From positions 248,001 through 312,000 of the forward strand of contig CAVRPV010000010.1 in assembly GCA_963723235.1 (NCBI GenBank): 64,000 nt of DNA, given 5' to 3'. The position numbers were made by a program, and so were the translations under genes. Shown one piece after another: positions 7,893 to 16,726 of the stretch; position 1 is the stretch's first letter, and every line of letters starts with the position of its first letter. A model generated the notes under the pieces. It ran no database searches. It saw only the letters and a list, made by a program, of their open reading frames with translations, and was not told the origin of the DNA. Origin of the DNA: CAIRTM01 sp963723235 (GTDB taxonomy: Bacteria; Desulfobacterota; WTBG01; CAIYCZ01; CAIRTM01).

Positions 7893-10800
7893 ATGTCATC
7901 TGATAATCTCCAAACATTACTGGACGCAACAGCCGGTGATTTGGTAACCGCTGACTATGACAGTGTACAGGATGTGATTGCACTGTGCGGCAGGGTTGAA
8001 AAGCTGCGCGATGCAACAACCGTCGCAGGGCACAGGCGGGTACCGAACGCACTCAGTCGCGCTCTTGAGTTGATCAATGCCATCGTCACTGACGAAACCT
8101 GTGATCGCTCCGCAGTCATTGATACGCTCAACAAGCTTTTTTCAGGCATACAGTATGCACTGCGACCCGGCTCTGATCCGGAAAAGCTGCGACTGCCGGC
8201 CGGCACAATGAGCGATGCCGCTGCACATGCAGCTGGCGTCGGTTCACCGTCTGGTAAAGACTACACCCTGCCTGACTATCTTGACCGGGAATTGTTCCGT
8301 GAATTCATCAATGATCAGGAAAGTGTGCTTTCTCATCTAGAGGAGCAGTTGCTCAGGCTGGAGCGCAGCCGCGACGGGGAGTCTCTAGGGGATATGAGAC
8401 GTCTGTTCCATACGCTTAAAGGCGAAGCAGGCGTTTTTGAATTGCGTCAGGTTGAACGCTTGTGCCATACAGCTGAAGACCTGATCGATTCACAGCCCGA
8501 GCATATCCCGGTTGATATCCTGCTGACAGTCAAAGACTGGCTTAAAAATTGTTTTGATGCATTAAAACTTGATCGACCGGTTCCTCCGTTTTCAGCCGAC
8601 ATACTCAGTCTCTTGTTCCACAGCTCTGATGGTGCTGTTGCTGTTAGCCCTGCGGTTGAGTTCGATATTGAATTACCCCCTTCAGATGCGCCTCAAAAAT
8701 TTGAGTTGTCGCCGTTTATTGCGCCTGAGCTTTTTGCAATATTTATTGAAGAACAGGATAATGCGCTTGAAAAAATGGAGCCCATGATTCTGCGGCTTGA
8801 AAACGGTCCTGATTTGGAAGCTATTGCCGGTCTTAAGTGTATTTTCCATACGATGAACGGCGGATCCGGTGTGTGCGGACTTACTGATGTTGAACGGGTT
8901 TGCTGTCACATCGAAGATGCGATTGAAAAAAATCCAGCGTTTCTTTCCCCTGAAAGCCTGCTGGACATCAAGCACTGGCTGAAAAACGTATTCGACGCAT
9001 TAAAAGCAGAACAACCCCTGCCTGTGCTTGCTGACGCCCTGTTGGAGCGCTTTGCGCTGCCGGCAACATGGTTGTACAACGGAATGCAGGAAGTTGCCAC
9101 TCAGCCTGTTGACACGTTTTTTGATGATGCTATTTTTAATGATTTTGTCGATGAACAGCAGTCAGTTGGCGCCCGCATTGAAGATTTGATCCTGCGCTTT
9201 GAAAAGCAGCCTGACAGTGCAATCCTGGGTGAGTTAAAGCGTGTTTTTCATACGCTCAAAGGTGAGGCCCGGGTCTTCGGCCTTTTTGATATTGAAAAGT
9301 TGTGCCATACGGTTGAAGATTTGCTTGAAGCCCATGGAAAAACCCTGCGAACTGAAGCTCTTTTTAGTGTAAAAGATTTTCTTGCCCGATGTTTCAACGC
9401 ACTAAAAAATCATGCACCTCTGCCAAAACTTACACCGGAGATGCTGGGAGCACTCGCTCTGGCCCGTTCAGATGTATGCAGCGACGGCAGCATCATTGCA
9501 GCCGTCGTCAATAATCCCCTCAAGGGTCCCGTTGAATTCAAGGTGGCGCCCCCCCCGGTAACGATCGAGACTGAGAGCGCTCACGTTGACAGTGTCGCCG
9601 TACGGACCCTGCTGACTACAGACCTTGATCTGCTCTCCGATTTTGTTTCCGAGGTTAAAGAGCATATCGATAATATCAATGATCGTCTTTTGACTTTGGA
9701 AAACAACCCCGGAGACAGTGATTTGTTGAACGCGGTTTTCCGTGTATTTCATACCATTAAAGGTGCAGCTGGATTTCTGGCACTTGATGAAATTTCGCGT
9801 CTGTCTCATATAACTGAAAGCCTGCTTGACAATGCCCGCAAAGGGGATTTGCATCTTAAGGGTGAAAGTATTGATGTTGTTTTTGAAGCTGTTGATGAGA
9901 TGAAAAATCTGATCGGCACTATTGAGGCCGGTATATCGTCAGGCAAAAATTCATATCTGCCAAGCAGAACGGTCGACTTCTTAATAGAAAAAATCAAACG
10001 GATACTTAATCCACACTTGCCTGTCGATGCTGGTAACCCGGTTATGTTCCCAAAAGCACAGGCTGTTTTTGATAACCAGTCGGGTGCTGCTGAACCCGGA
10101 GACATACAACCAGGTGATGTTGTTTCAGCAATCAGTTCGCAGGTCAAACCTGCAATGCCCAATCCTTTCGCCGAAGAATCTGATCCGGAGTGTTCACAGG
10201 CAGAGCCTGCAGTAGACGGAGCGGACAGTGCTGCCGATGAGTTTCTGGAAATACTCTATGACAATGATGACGAAACAACAGAACAGAATCAAGTATCGAC
10301 CGCGCGCCAGTCATCGCAACAGAATAAAACCAAAATCAAGGAATCCATCAAGGTGGATGCCGAAAATCTTGACAAGCTTATTGACGCTATCGGCGAGTTA
10401 GTGATTATCGAGGCAATGATACGCCAGGATACTACCATTCGTGTCGGTGCCTCATCAACCCTGCTGCGCAATATTACGCAGATGGATAAGATTACCCGTG
10501 AACTGCAAACGCTCGGTATGTCGATGCGTATGATACCAATCAAGGCGACATTTCAAAAAATGGCCCGTGTTGTTCGTGATCTTGCCAGAAAAAGTGATAA
10601 AAAAATTGAATTTATCACGAAGGGCGAGGAAACCATGCTCGATAAAAGCGTCGTTGACCGTATCGGCGATCCGTTGATTCATCTTGTACGCAATGCGGTT
10701 GATCATGGCATCGAGGCGACGCATGAGGACCGGCGCCGGGCCGGTAAAAATTCTGTTGGCAGAATTGTTTTATCTGCGTTCCACAAAGGCGGTAATATCT

Positions 10801-11501
10801 ACGTAGAAATCAACGATGACGGCCGCGGCCTGAACAGGGGCGCAATCCAGAGTAAGGCCCTTGAAAAGGGCCTGATCCGTGAAGGGCATCTGCTTAGTGA
10901 TCGTGAAATATATAACCTGATCCTTCTTCCCGGCTTTTCAACCGCCCTCAAAGTCACCGATGTATCCGGACGCGGGGTCGGCATGGATGTGGTCAAGCGT
11001 ACCATTGATGATCTTCGCGGTAATATCGATATTACTTCCGATCCTGGCAATGGTACAACCATCAGCATGCGGCTACCGCTCACGCTGGCTATTATTGACG
11101 GCATGCTGGTGCGCATTGGTGATGAGCGCTACATTATCCCGACTCTTTCAATTGTTGAGTCGATTCGGCCCCGTGTGCAAGATATTACAACTTTTGCCAA
11201 CAAGGGCGAGATGGTTACAATTCGCGACAAATTGATACCGCTGTTCAGGCTGGCCGATCTTTTCCATATCAAGGGTACCACGCAGAAAATCGAAGACAGT
11301 ATCGTAATTGTCGTTGAAGACAGTGGCAGGATGACGGGCATAATGGTTGATGAACTGCTCGGCCAACAGTCAACTGTTATCAAATCACTTGGCGCTTTAA
11401 AAGGGCTGACCGGTATTTCAGGGGGGTCAATCATGACTGACGGTAGCGTCGGCATTATTCTTGATATCAGCGGAATTGTAAAGCTGGCTACTGGAGAGTA
11501 A
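7893..11501 (+). CDS. cheA: Chemotaxis histidine kinase CheA with four Hpt domains
   Basis: 1202-residue CheA-type kinase, nearly twice the size of E. coli CheA. After a helical N-terminal segment come four histidine-phosphotransfer domains whose histidines fall at residues 173 (FHTLKGEAG), 319 (FHTMNGGSG), 453 (FHTLKGEAR) and 620 (FHTIKGAAG). The second carries Asn where the others have the conserved Lys. A low-complexity linker leads to the dimerisation domain (ENLDKLIDAIGELV, near residue 825), the ATPase (HLVRNAVDHGIE, DDGRGLN, GRGVGMDVV) and the C-terminal CheW-like domain. The start chosen is ATG 7893; TTG 7887 sits closer to the AGG but is rarer. It phosphorylates CheY and CheB. The architecture resembles CheAs of non-flagellar (pilus or development) systems. 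Confidence 0.95.
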   Translation: MSSDNLQTLLDATAGDLVTADYDSVQDVIALCGRVEKLRDATTVAGHRRVPNALSRALELINAIVTDETCDRSAVIDTLNKLFSGIQYALRPGSDPEKLRLPAGTMSDAAAHAAGVGSPSGKDYTLPDYLDRELFREFINDQESVLSHLEEQLLRLERSRDGESLGDMRRLFHTLKGEAGVFELRQVERLCHTAEDLIDSQPEHIPVDILLTVKDWLKNCFDALKLDRPVPPFSADILSLLFHSSDGAVAVSPAVEFDIELPPSDAPQKFELSPFIAPELFAIFIEEQDNALEKMEPMILRLENGPDLEAIAGLKCIFHTMNGGSGVCGLTDVERVCCHIEDAIEKNPAFLSPESLLDIKHWLKNVFDALKAEQPLPVLADALLERFALPATWLYNGMQEVATQPVDTFFDDAIFNDFVDEQQSVGARIEDLILRFEKQPDSAILGELKRVFHTLKGEARVFGLFDIEKLCHTVEDLLEAHGKTLRTEALFSVKDFLARCFNALKNHAPLPKLTPEMLGALALARSDVCSDGSIIAAVVNNPLKGPVEFKVAPPPVTIETESAHVDSVAVRTLLTTDLDLLSDFVSEVKEHIDNINDRLLTLENNPGDSDLLNAVFRVFHTIKGAAGFLALDEISRLSHITESLLDNARKGDLHLKGESIDVVFEAVDEMKNLIGTIEAGISSGKNSYLPSRTVDFLIEKIKRILNPHLPVDAGNPVMFPKAQAVFDNQSGAAEPGDIQPGDVVSAISSQVKPAMPNPFAEESDPECSQAEPAVDGADSAADEFLEILYDNDDETTEQNQVSTARQSSQQNKTKIKESIKVDAENLDKLIDAIGELVIIEAMIRQDTTIRVGASSTLLRNITQMDKITRELQTLGMSMRMIPIKATFQKMARVVRDLARKSDKKIEFITKGEETMLDKSVVDRIGDPLIHLVRNAVDHGIEATHEDRRRAGKNSVGRIVLSAFHKGGNIYVEINDDGRGLNRGAIQSKALEKGLIREGHLLSDREIYNLILLPGFSTALKVTDVSGRGVGMDVVKRTIDDLRGNIDITSDPGNGTTISMRLPLTLAIIDGMLVRIGDERYIIPTLSIVESIRPRVQDITTFANKGEMVTIRDKLIPLFRLADLFHIKGTTQKIEDSIVIVVEDSGRMTGIMVDELLGQQSTVIKSLGALKGLTGISGGSIMTDGSVGIILDISGIVKLATGE

Positions 11502-11566
11502 TAAATATTACCGCGGATATTTTTCTTGAGGTTACATGCTAACTATTAGAGATGGAGGTACATGAT

Positions 11567-12082
11567 ATGGCCGACAGTAAAAGGGATGGCCGGGGTGGAG
11601 TCACGCGCAAGGAGAAATTTCTTACGTTTAATCTGGCCGGTGAACAATACGGCCTTGAAATTTTAATGGTACGTGAAATTATCGGGCTTATGGATATTAC
11701 CACTGTGCCGCAAACTCCGGTCTTTGTACGCGGTGTAATCAACCTGCGCGGTAAAGTGATACCGATCATTGATCTGCGGAAAAAATTCGGCATGCAGAGT
11801 ATTGAGGATACCGAGCAGACCTGCATTATTGTTGTTGATTTCATGGAAGACCAGAATTCGATCCAGATGGGGATAATCGTAGACAGCGTTTCTGAGGTGC
11901 TCGACATTGACGTCAATGATATTGATGATCCACCCCGGTTTGGCACTGCAGTAACAACATCGTTTATAAAAGGTATTGCCAAGACGAAAGGCGGCATTAA
12001 AATACTGCTCAAAATTGAGGATATTCTAACAACTGATGAAATCCAGGGCCTCCCTGTAACTGACGCTGACGAAGTCCGGTAG
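11567..12082 (+). CDS. cheW: Chemotaxis coupling protein CheW
   Basis: 171-residue CheW scaffold that couples receptors to CheA. It shows the core motifs LTFNLAGEQYGLEILMVREI, the VPQTPVFVRGVINLRGKVIPIIDLRKKF block that contacts receptor and kinase, and the later GIIVDSVSEVLDI strand. Both ends extend beyond the domain, with a charged N-terminal segment (MADSKRDGRGG) and a short acidic tail. ATG 11567 has GGAGGT (11554-11559) seven bases upstream; an ATG at 11552 overlaps that site and is rejected. It sits 65 bases after cheA and 20 bases before cheR in the same operon. Confidence 0.95.
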   Translation: MADSKRDGRGGVTRKEKFLTFNLAGEQYGLEILMVREIIGLMDITTVPQTPVFVRGVINLRGKVIPIIDLRKKFGMQSIEDTEQTCIIVVDFMEDQNSIQMGIIVDSVSEVLDIDVNDIDDPPRFGTAVTTSFIKGIAKTKGGIKILLKIEDILTTDEIQGLPVTDADEVR

Positions 12083-12102
12083 ATGCAGAGTGAACGGCAC
12101 TG

Positions 12103-12906
12103 ATGGACAGCATTACATTTGAACGTTTAAGAGCGCTTGTTTACGAAAACAGCGGTATCAGCCTGAAGGAGACCAAGGAAGCAATGGTTTCAGCCCGGCT
12201 CGCTAAACGCATGCGTGTCCTGGGCATAAGCAGCCATAAGCAGTATTTGCGATATCTTGAACAGGACGATAGCGGCAATGAAATAACGCGGTTTTTGGAT
12301 GTTATTTCAACAAACGTAACTAGTTTTTTCAGGGAAAATCAGCACTTCGATTTTTTAAAAACCATACTTTCACAATGGCTGACGGACGGTAAGACAAGAA
12401 TAAGGGCCTGGTCAGCTGCAACATCAACCGGTGAGGAAGCGCTCTCAATCGCAATGACTATACGCGATGTCATCGGCGAGCGCTTGTATGATTTTAAGAT
12501 TCTTGCAACAGACATATCCACAGGTGTGCTTGCCAAAGCACAGCAGGGTCTGTATGAAACAACGCAGATTGAAAATGTTCCGGAGGCATTACGCAGGCGT
12601 TTTTTCGTTCCGGTCAAGACTCCGGGCGGCGCTGGCTTTCAGGCGCAAAAAGAGCTCATGCAGCATATTGTTTACCGTAGACTTAACCTGTCGCGGCCAC
12701 CGTTTCCCATGCGCGGACAGCTTGACATTGTCTTTTGCAGAAACGTTATGATATATTTTGATGATGTAACCAGAAAAAATCTCGTAGAAGAAATTTACCG
12801 ACAGCTTCTGCCCGGAGGCTACCTGTTTACCGGACATGCCGAAAGCCTGAACAGCTTAAAAACTGACTTTACATACATACGACCGACTATATATCAAAAA
12901 AAATAA
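12103..12906 (+). CDS. cheR: Chemotaxis protein methyltransferase CheR
   Basis: 267-residue SAM-dependent methyltransferase that methylates glutamates of chemoreceptors. The N-terminal helical CheR domain contains STNVTSFFRENQHF, and the Rossmann domain shows RAWSAATSTGEEALSIAMT (SAM site), ILATDISTGVLAKA, VFCRNVMIYFD and LPGGYLFTGHAESL. No TPR extension. All expected motifs and the usual length are present, so it should be functional even though no receptor gene lies in the window; the receptors must be encoded elsewhere. It starts 20 bases after cheW. Confidence 0.96.
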   Translation: MDSITFERLRALVYENSGISLKETKEAMVSARLAKRMRVLGISSHKQYLRYLEQDDSGNEITRFLDVISTNVTSFFRENQHFDFLKTILSQWLTDGKTRIRAWSAATSTGEEALSIAMTIRDVIGERLYDFKILATDISTGVLAKAQQGLYETTQIENVPEALRRRFFVPVKTPGGAGFQAQKELMQHIVYRRLNLSRPPFPMRGQLDIVFCRNVMIYFDDVTRKNLVEEIYRQLLPGGYLFTGHAESLNSLKTDFTYIRPTIYQKK

Positions 12907-12946
12907 CCGTCAATATTGTCTGAAACTGTTTGACTGGAGAGCCTGA

Positions 12947-13426
12947 GTGAAAACTATTGTAGTTGGTATATCCGACATGAAGGTGTCGAATAACCCCGAC
13001 GAGGTCCTGATCACCTATTCTCTAGGGTCATGCCTCGGGGTGATAATTTATGACCCTGTCGCTAAGGTTGCCGGAATGCTTCACAGCATGCTGCCCCTCT
13101 CTAAGATTGACCCCCACAAGGCAACTGCGTCGCCGTACATGTTCGTTGATACCGGCATACCCCTGCTATTCAGGCAGGCCCACAGCCTGGGGGCCGATAA
13201 GAAAAATATCATTGTTAAGGCAGTGGGTTGCTCTTCCCTTTTGGACGAAAAAGGTTTTTTCAAAATAGGAGAGCGCAATTTCACCGTACTGCGCAAACTT
13301 TTGTGGAAAAATAATATTTTGATTGAAAAACAAGATATCGGCGGCAGTATGTCACGCACGGTATCAATCATTGTCGGAAGTGGCGATGTCAAGATTAAGT
13401 CAGGCGGGAAGGAATATCAGCTATGA
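12947..13426 (+). CDS. cheD: Chemoreceptor glutamine deamidase CheD
   Basis: 159-residue CheD family protein, which deamidates receptor glutamines and in several bacteria interacts with CheC/CheX-type phosphatases. The catalytic Cys lies in SLGSCLGV, the His in AGMLHSMLP and the conserved Thr in FVDTGIPLL. GTG 12947 is preceded by GGAGA with good spacing. The gene ends at TGA 13424-13426, overlapped by the ATG of a 48-codon ORF in an ATGA arrangement. The presence of both CheD and CheX in this cluster suggests the CheD/CheX feedback branch of adaptation. Confidence 0.94.
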   Translation: MKTIVVGISDMKVSNNPDEVLITYSLGSCLGVIIYDPVAKVAGMLHSMLPLSKIDPHKATASPYMFVDTGIPLLFRQAHSLGADKKNIIVKAVGCSSLLDEKGFFKIGERNFTVLRKLLWKNNILIEKQDIGGSMSRTVSIIVGSGDVKIKSGGKEYQL

Positions 13427-13569
13427 TCTTCATGGTTGAAAACCCAGCCGTCATCCAATCGTTGTTGGGCATGGAGATAGCCGGATATGCAGTGGTGATA
13501 ATTGTGCCCCGGACCGCAGAAGGTCACGGCATTGTAAAAAAATTTTTTACACCTAGTGGAGGCGGTTGA
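13423..13569 (+). CDS. Small ORF (48 aa) translationally coupled to cheD, unknown function
   Basis: The ATG at 13423 overlaps the cheD stop as ATGA, and AAGGA lies nine bases upstream. The 48-residue product begins MIFMVENPAVIQ, has a hydrophobic middle (IAGYAVVIIV) and ends with a glycine run. It stops three bases before the downstream cheY start, which shares the GGAGG in its 3' end. Tight packing on both sides argues for translation, but I recognise no family. It could equally be untranslated spacer carrying the cheY ribosome-binding site. Confidence 0.42.
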   Translation: MIFMVENPAVIQSLLGMEIAGYAVVIIVPRTAEGHGIVKKFFTPSGGG

Positions 13570-13572
13570 GAT

Positions 13573-13962
13573 ATGTCCTTTAATATTCTTATTGTCGACG
13601 ATTCCAGAACCATACGCTCAGTGATAAAAAAAACACTGCTTATTGCAGGCGTACCGACCGGTGAACTTTTTGAAGCCAGCAACGGCCTGGAAGGTCTTCA
13701 GATTATGAAGAATAACTGGGTTGACTTGTGTTTTGCCGACATCAATATGCCGGTGATGAACGGCATCGAAATGATTGAAAAAATGCTTGAGGACCATATG
13801 CTTGAGAAACTGCCCGTTGTAATCGTTTCAACAGAGGGCAGTAAAACACGAATTGAAGAGCTGTTTCGAAAAGGTGTTCGGGCATACCTGCGCAAGCCGA
13901 TAACCCCTGAAATAATCCGTAATGTTGTCAAGGAGGTTCTGGGTGATTATGATGAAAAATGA
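13573..13962 (+). CDS. Second CheY-like response regulator
   Basis: 129-residue stand-alone receiver. The acidic pair (VDDSRTIR), the phosphoacceptor Asp in LCFADINMPVMNG, Ser in VIVSTEG and Lys in LRKPIT are all present, so it can be phosphorylated. It differs clearly from the first CheY of the cluster (13573 copy has FADINMP against TDWNMP). ATG 13573 follows GGAGG with nine-base spacing. Its 3' end overlaps the start of cheX by 14-20 bases, implying coupling: CheX-type proteins dephosphorylate CheY-P, so this regulator is the natural CheX substrate. Whether it drives a motor or serves as a phosphate sink is unknown. Confidence 0.94.
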   Translation: MSFNILIVDDSRTIRSVIKKTLLIAGVPTGELFEASNGLEGLQIMKNNWVDLCFADINMPVMNGIEMIEKMLEDHMLEKLPVVIVSTEGSKTRIEELFRKGVRAYLRKPITPEIIRNVVKEVLGDYDEK

Positions 13963-14407
13963 AGAACGCAAAATTCTTAAAGAAGTCTGTTTCGGAGTTT
14001 TTGAGCAGCTTGCCTTTATGTTTGGTGATGAATTGGAAGATGATGAAATTGAAACTGAGGCCAACAGGTTTTTGAAGGCATCAATGGGGTTCAAGGGCCC
14101 GCAGCAGGGAACTGTGGCGATTGTAGTCCCTATGACAATTTCTGCCCTGCTGGCCACTAATATTCTTGGGCTTGAAGAAGATCAGAAAATTGACGAGGAC
14201 AGTGCCATCGATGCTTTAAAGGAGTTGCTCAACACGATTACGGGCAGGCTGATGACCGCACTGTTTGGCGAGGATGTTGTTGTGGATCTTACGATTCCGA
14301 TTACTGAAGAACTTGGCCATGCTGCCTGGGATGCACTGGTCGAGGACAGTCAATATCTTGCAATTACTATCGAGGAAACCCCGGTTCTGGTTACAATACA
14401 GTCATAG
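13943..14407 (+). CDS. cheX: CheX-like CheY-P phosphatase
   Basis: About 154-residue CheX/CheC-family protein. The family motif with Glu and Asn three residues apart is visible in ALKELLNTITGRLM, the helix that inserts next to the CheY active site. A strand-rich C-terminal half follows. GTG 13943 has AGGAGG (13931-13936) six bases upstream and is preferred; ATG 13949 is the alternative. It overlaps the preceding cheY gene, supporting coupled expression. Role inferred from family: hydrolysis of CheY-P to terminate signalling. Confidence 0.85.
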   Translation: MIMMKNEERKILKEVCFGVFEQLAFMFGDELEDDEIETEANRFLKASMGFKGPQQGTVAIVVPMTISALLATNILGLEEDQKIDEDSAIDALKELLNTITGRLMTALFGEDVVVDLTIPITEELGHAAWDALVEDSQYLAITIEETPVLVTIQS

Positions 14408-14423
14408 CGAAAGCAGCTTTCAT

Positions 14424-15449
14424 ATGCCCATTAAGGTATTAATCGTTGATGATTCGGCAGTTGTCCGGAATATTTTGGCAAGTGAGCTTTCGACCGATCC
14501 TGATATTGAGGTCGTTGAAACCGCACCTGACCCCTATGTTGCCCGCGAACATATTGCCAGATTTAAACCCGATGTCATCACGCTTGATATTGAAATGCCG
14601 CGCATGGACGGCATAACGTTCCTTCGAAAACTGATGAAACATTATCCCATGCCCGTCATTGTTGTATCCTCATTGACCCAGAAGGGCAGTGAGCTTGCCA
14701 TGGAAGCGCTGTATGAGGGGGCTGTTGACGTGATGTGCAAACCCGGCCGGGCCTACAGTGTCGGTGATATGACCATGAGCCTGATTGAAAAAATCAAGGC
14801 AGCTGCGCGTGTCAGGATTGAAGATCTCAATCATATGAAGGATCAGTTGCTGCGCAGCAAGTCTAATCTCTCGCTTACCAAAACAACCAATAAGATTGTC
14901 GCAATGGGCGCATCTACAGGCGGAACACAGGCGCTTGAGTATATTCTCACATCACTTCCCCCTAACTCCCCGGGCATTGTCATTGTGCAGCATATGCCCG
15001 AGCGCTTTACCAAAAGCTTTGCAATGCGTTTAAATACTGTGTGCAGACTTGAAGTTCGAGAAGCGATTGACGGTGACCGTGTTGTGCCCGGTACGGCCCT
15101 GCTTGCGCCGGGAAACAAGCACATGGTTTTGCGACGTTCAGGGGCAACATACTATGTCGAGGTTAAAGACGGCCCTCTTGTTAAGCGTCAGCGTCCATCT
15201 GTTGAAGTTTTGTTCAATTCCGTTGCAAAATATGCCGGGGCAAACGCAATCGGTGTTATTCTTACCGGTATGGGCTCAGACGGTGCTGACGGCATGCTCA
15301 CAATGAAGCAAAACGGTGCACGTACTATTGCCCAGGATGAGGAAACCTGTGTTGTTTTCGGCATGCCTAATGAGGCTATCAAGCTCGGTGCCGTTGATAA
15401 GGTGTTACCGTTGTCTAAAATACCTGAAGCTGTCCTGCAATACGTCTGA
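14424..15449 (+). CDS. cheB: Chemotaxis methylesterase/glutamine amidase CheB
   Basis: 341-residue two-domain enzyme. The N-terminal receiver (VLIVDDSAVVRNIL, TLDIEMPRMDG, CKPGR) is phosphorylated by CheA and unlocks the C-terminal methylesterase. The esterase triad is intact: Ser in MGASTGGTQAL, His in VQHMPERFT and Asp in TGMGSDGADG. It removes methyl groups placed by CheR. The start is ATG 14424; the frame extends upstream inside cheX without family similarity. It is the last gene of the che cluster, 16 bases after cheX. The ribosome-binding site is weak. Confidence 0.96.
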   Translation: MPIKVLIVDDSAVVRNILASELSTDPDIEVVETAPDPYVAREHIARFKPDVITLDIEMPRMDGITFLRKLMKHYPMPVIVVSSLTQKGSELAMEALYEGAVDVMCKPGRAYSVGDMTMSLIEKIKAAARVRIEDLNHMKDQLLRSKSNLSLTKTTNKIVAMGASTGGTQALEYILTSLPPNSPGIVIVQHMPERFTKSFAMRLNTVCRLEVREAIDGDRVVPGTALLAPGNKHMVLRRSGATYYVEVKDGPLVKRQRPSVEVLFNSVAKYAGANAIGVILTGMGSDGADGMLTMKQNGARTIAQDEETCVVFGMPNEAIKLGAVDKVLPLSKIPEAVLQYV

Positions 15450-15567
15450 ATACGCACCATCCGGATAGTGAACGCTACACATGACTGATTATAAACAGGG
15501 CAGGGGAGCGTTGAAATTCTGAACATATCTCTCGTGCCACAGTATAATAGGAAGGCCCCTTACTGCA

Positions 15568-16635
15568 TTGAAACCTTTTGTCAAAACATATACATTCGCA
15601 CGAAAAACCACAGTTACCCTGAAGGTATGGCTTGTTTTTTTGCTGGCTGGACTGTCTACAGCGGTACTGCCTGTCGCTGGAGCATATTCAGCAGAGCTTT
15701 ATCATCAAAGCAAACCGCTTCTTTACACCTTTGTTGAAGTTAAAGCCTATGGCGATAACCAGACAGCAGCCATTATCGATGAGACGTTTAGCGAGATGGG
15801 GCGTGTTAATGATCTGTTGAATAATTATGATAATGCAAGCGAGGTATCTCGTATAAACGCTGCTGCTGGCAACGCGGCTGTCAAAATCAGCCCTGAAACA
15901 TTTTCCGCGCTCAGTGATGCAAAGAAATATGCCCGCCTCAGCCATGGAGCTTTTGACTTTACGGTTGGTCCGCTTGTGGCATTGTGGGGTTTCAATCAGG
16001 AACAGCCCGGACTTTCAGGGTCTGAGCCCGACGATACGCTGATTGCACAGGTGCAACGATTGGTTGATTACAAGGCACTGCGACTCTCACAAGGGTCTTC
16101 AGGAGCATCCGCCCGACTGAAGCATAGTGGTATGCGTATCGATACGGGAGCCTTCGGTAAAGGTTTTGTAGCTGACAGGGCCATGCTTTTTCTGCAAAAA
16201 AAAGGCATCAAGAGTGCCCTTGTCGCAGCCGGCGGAACAATCTGTGCAATCGGTACAAAGCCTGACGGCCAGCCATGGCAGGTCGGCGTACGCCACCCCC
16301 GCAAAGACAGTACGTTTCTGACCGTGATAACGCTGCACGATCAAAGCGTGTCCACATCTGGTGACTACGAAAAATTTTACTACAAGGCCGGAAAGCGCCG
16401 AACCCATATTATTGATCCTCGCACAGGAATTCCGGTATCAACAATTCAGTCTGTTACGGTTATTGCACCGCAGGGGATAGCCAGTGACGCGCTTTCAACC
16501 GCGCTGTTTGTGCTTGGACCCGTCGATGGTCTTGCTCTCGTCGATAAGCTTTCCGGGGTTGAAGCCCTGATCGTTACTGCATCCGGAGAGGTGAAATACT
16601 CTAAAGGATGGCCTCAAAAAACTATTGTTTATTAA
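15568..16635 (+). CDS. apbE: FAD:protein FMN transferase ApbE, exported
   Basis: 355-residue ApbE/Ftp enzyme that attaches FMN from FAD to Thr residues of membrane or periplasmic proteins such as Nqr/Rnf subunits. A basic N-terminus and hydrophobic segment (WLVFLLAGLSTAVLPVAGAYSA) make an export signal; no lipobox Cys is seen. Family motifs: FDFTVGPLVALWGF, RIDTGAFGKGFVADRA, VAAGGTICAIG, THIIDPRTG and ASDALSTALFVLG (metal Asp/Thr site). The start appears to be TTG 15568 with GAAGG upstream. It follows the che cluster by 118 bases and is probably a separate unit; no Rnf or Nqr genes are in the window. Confidence 0.93.
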   Translation: MKPFVKTYTFARKTTVTLKVWLVFLLAGLSTAVLPVAGAYSAELYHQSKPLLYTFVEVKAYGDNQTAAIIDETFSEMGRVNDLLNNYDNASEVSRINAAAGNAAVKISPETFSALSDAKKYARLSHGAFDFTVGPLVALWGFNQEQPGLSGSEPDDTLIAQVQRLVDYKALRLSQGSSGASARLKHSGMRIDTGAFGKGFVADRAMLFLQKKGIKSALVAAGGTICAIGTKPDGQPWQVGVRHPRKDSTFLTVITLHDQSVSTSGDYEKFYYKAGKRRTHIIDPRTGIPVSTIQSVTVIAPQGIASDALSTALFVLGPVDGLALVDKLSGVEALIVTASGEVKYSKGWPQKTIVY

Positions 16636-16726
16636 TTCCCTACGTATTCTTCCTGATAGATTATATAAGGTTTTCTCCTGCTATGCCCGCATGCAGGTCT
16701 CATGAGTAATAGCACAGATATAGTAA

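Noticed and set aside
16677..16697. Terminator after apbE
   Set aside because: Only five-base arms (CCTGC/GCAGG) around an 11-base loop and no T tract.
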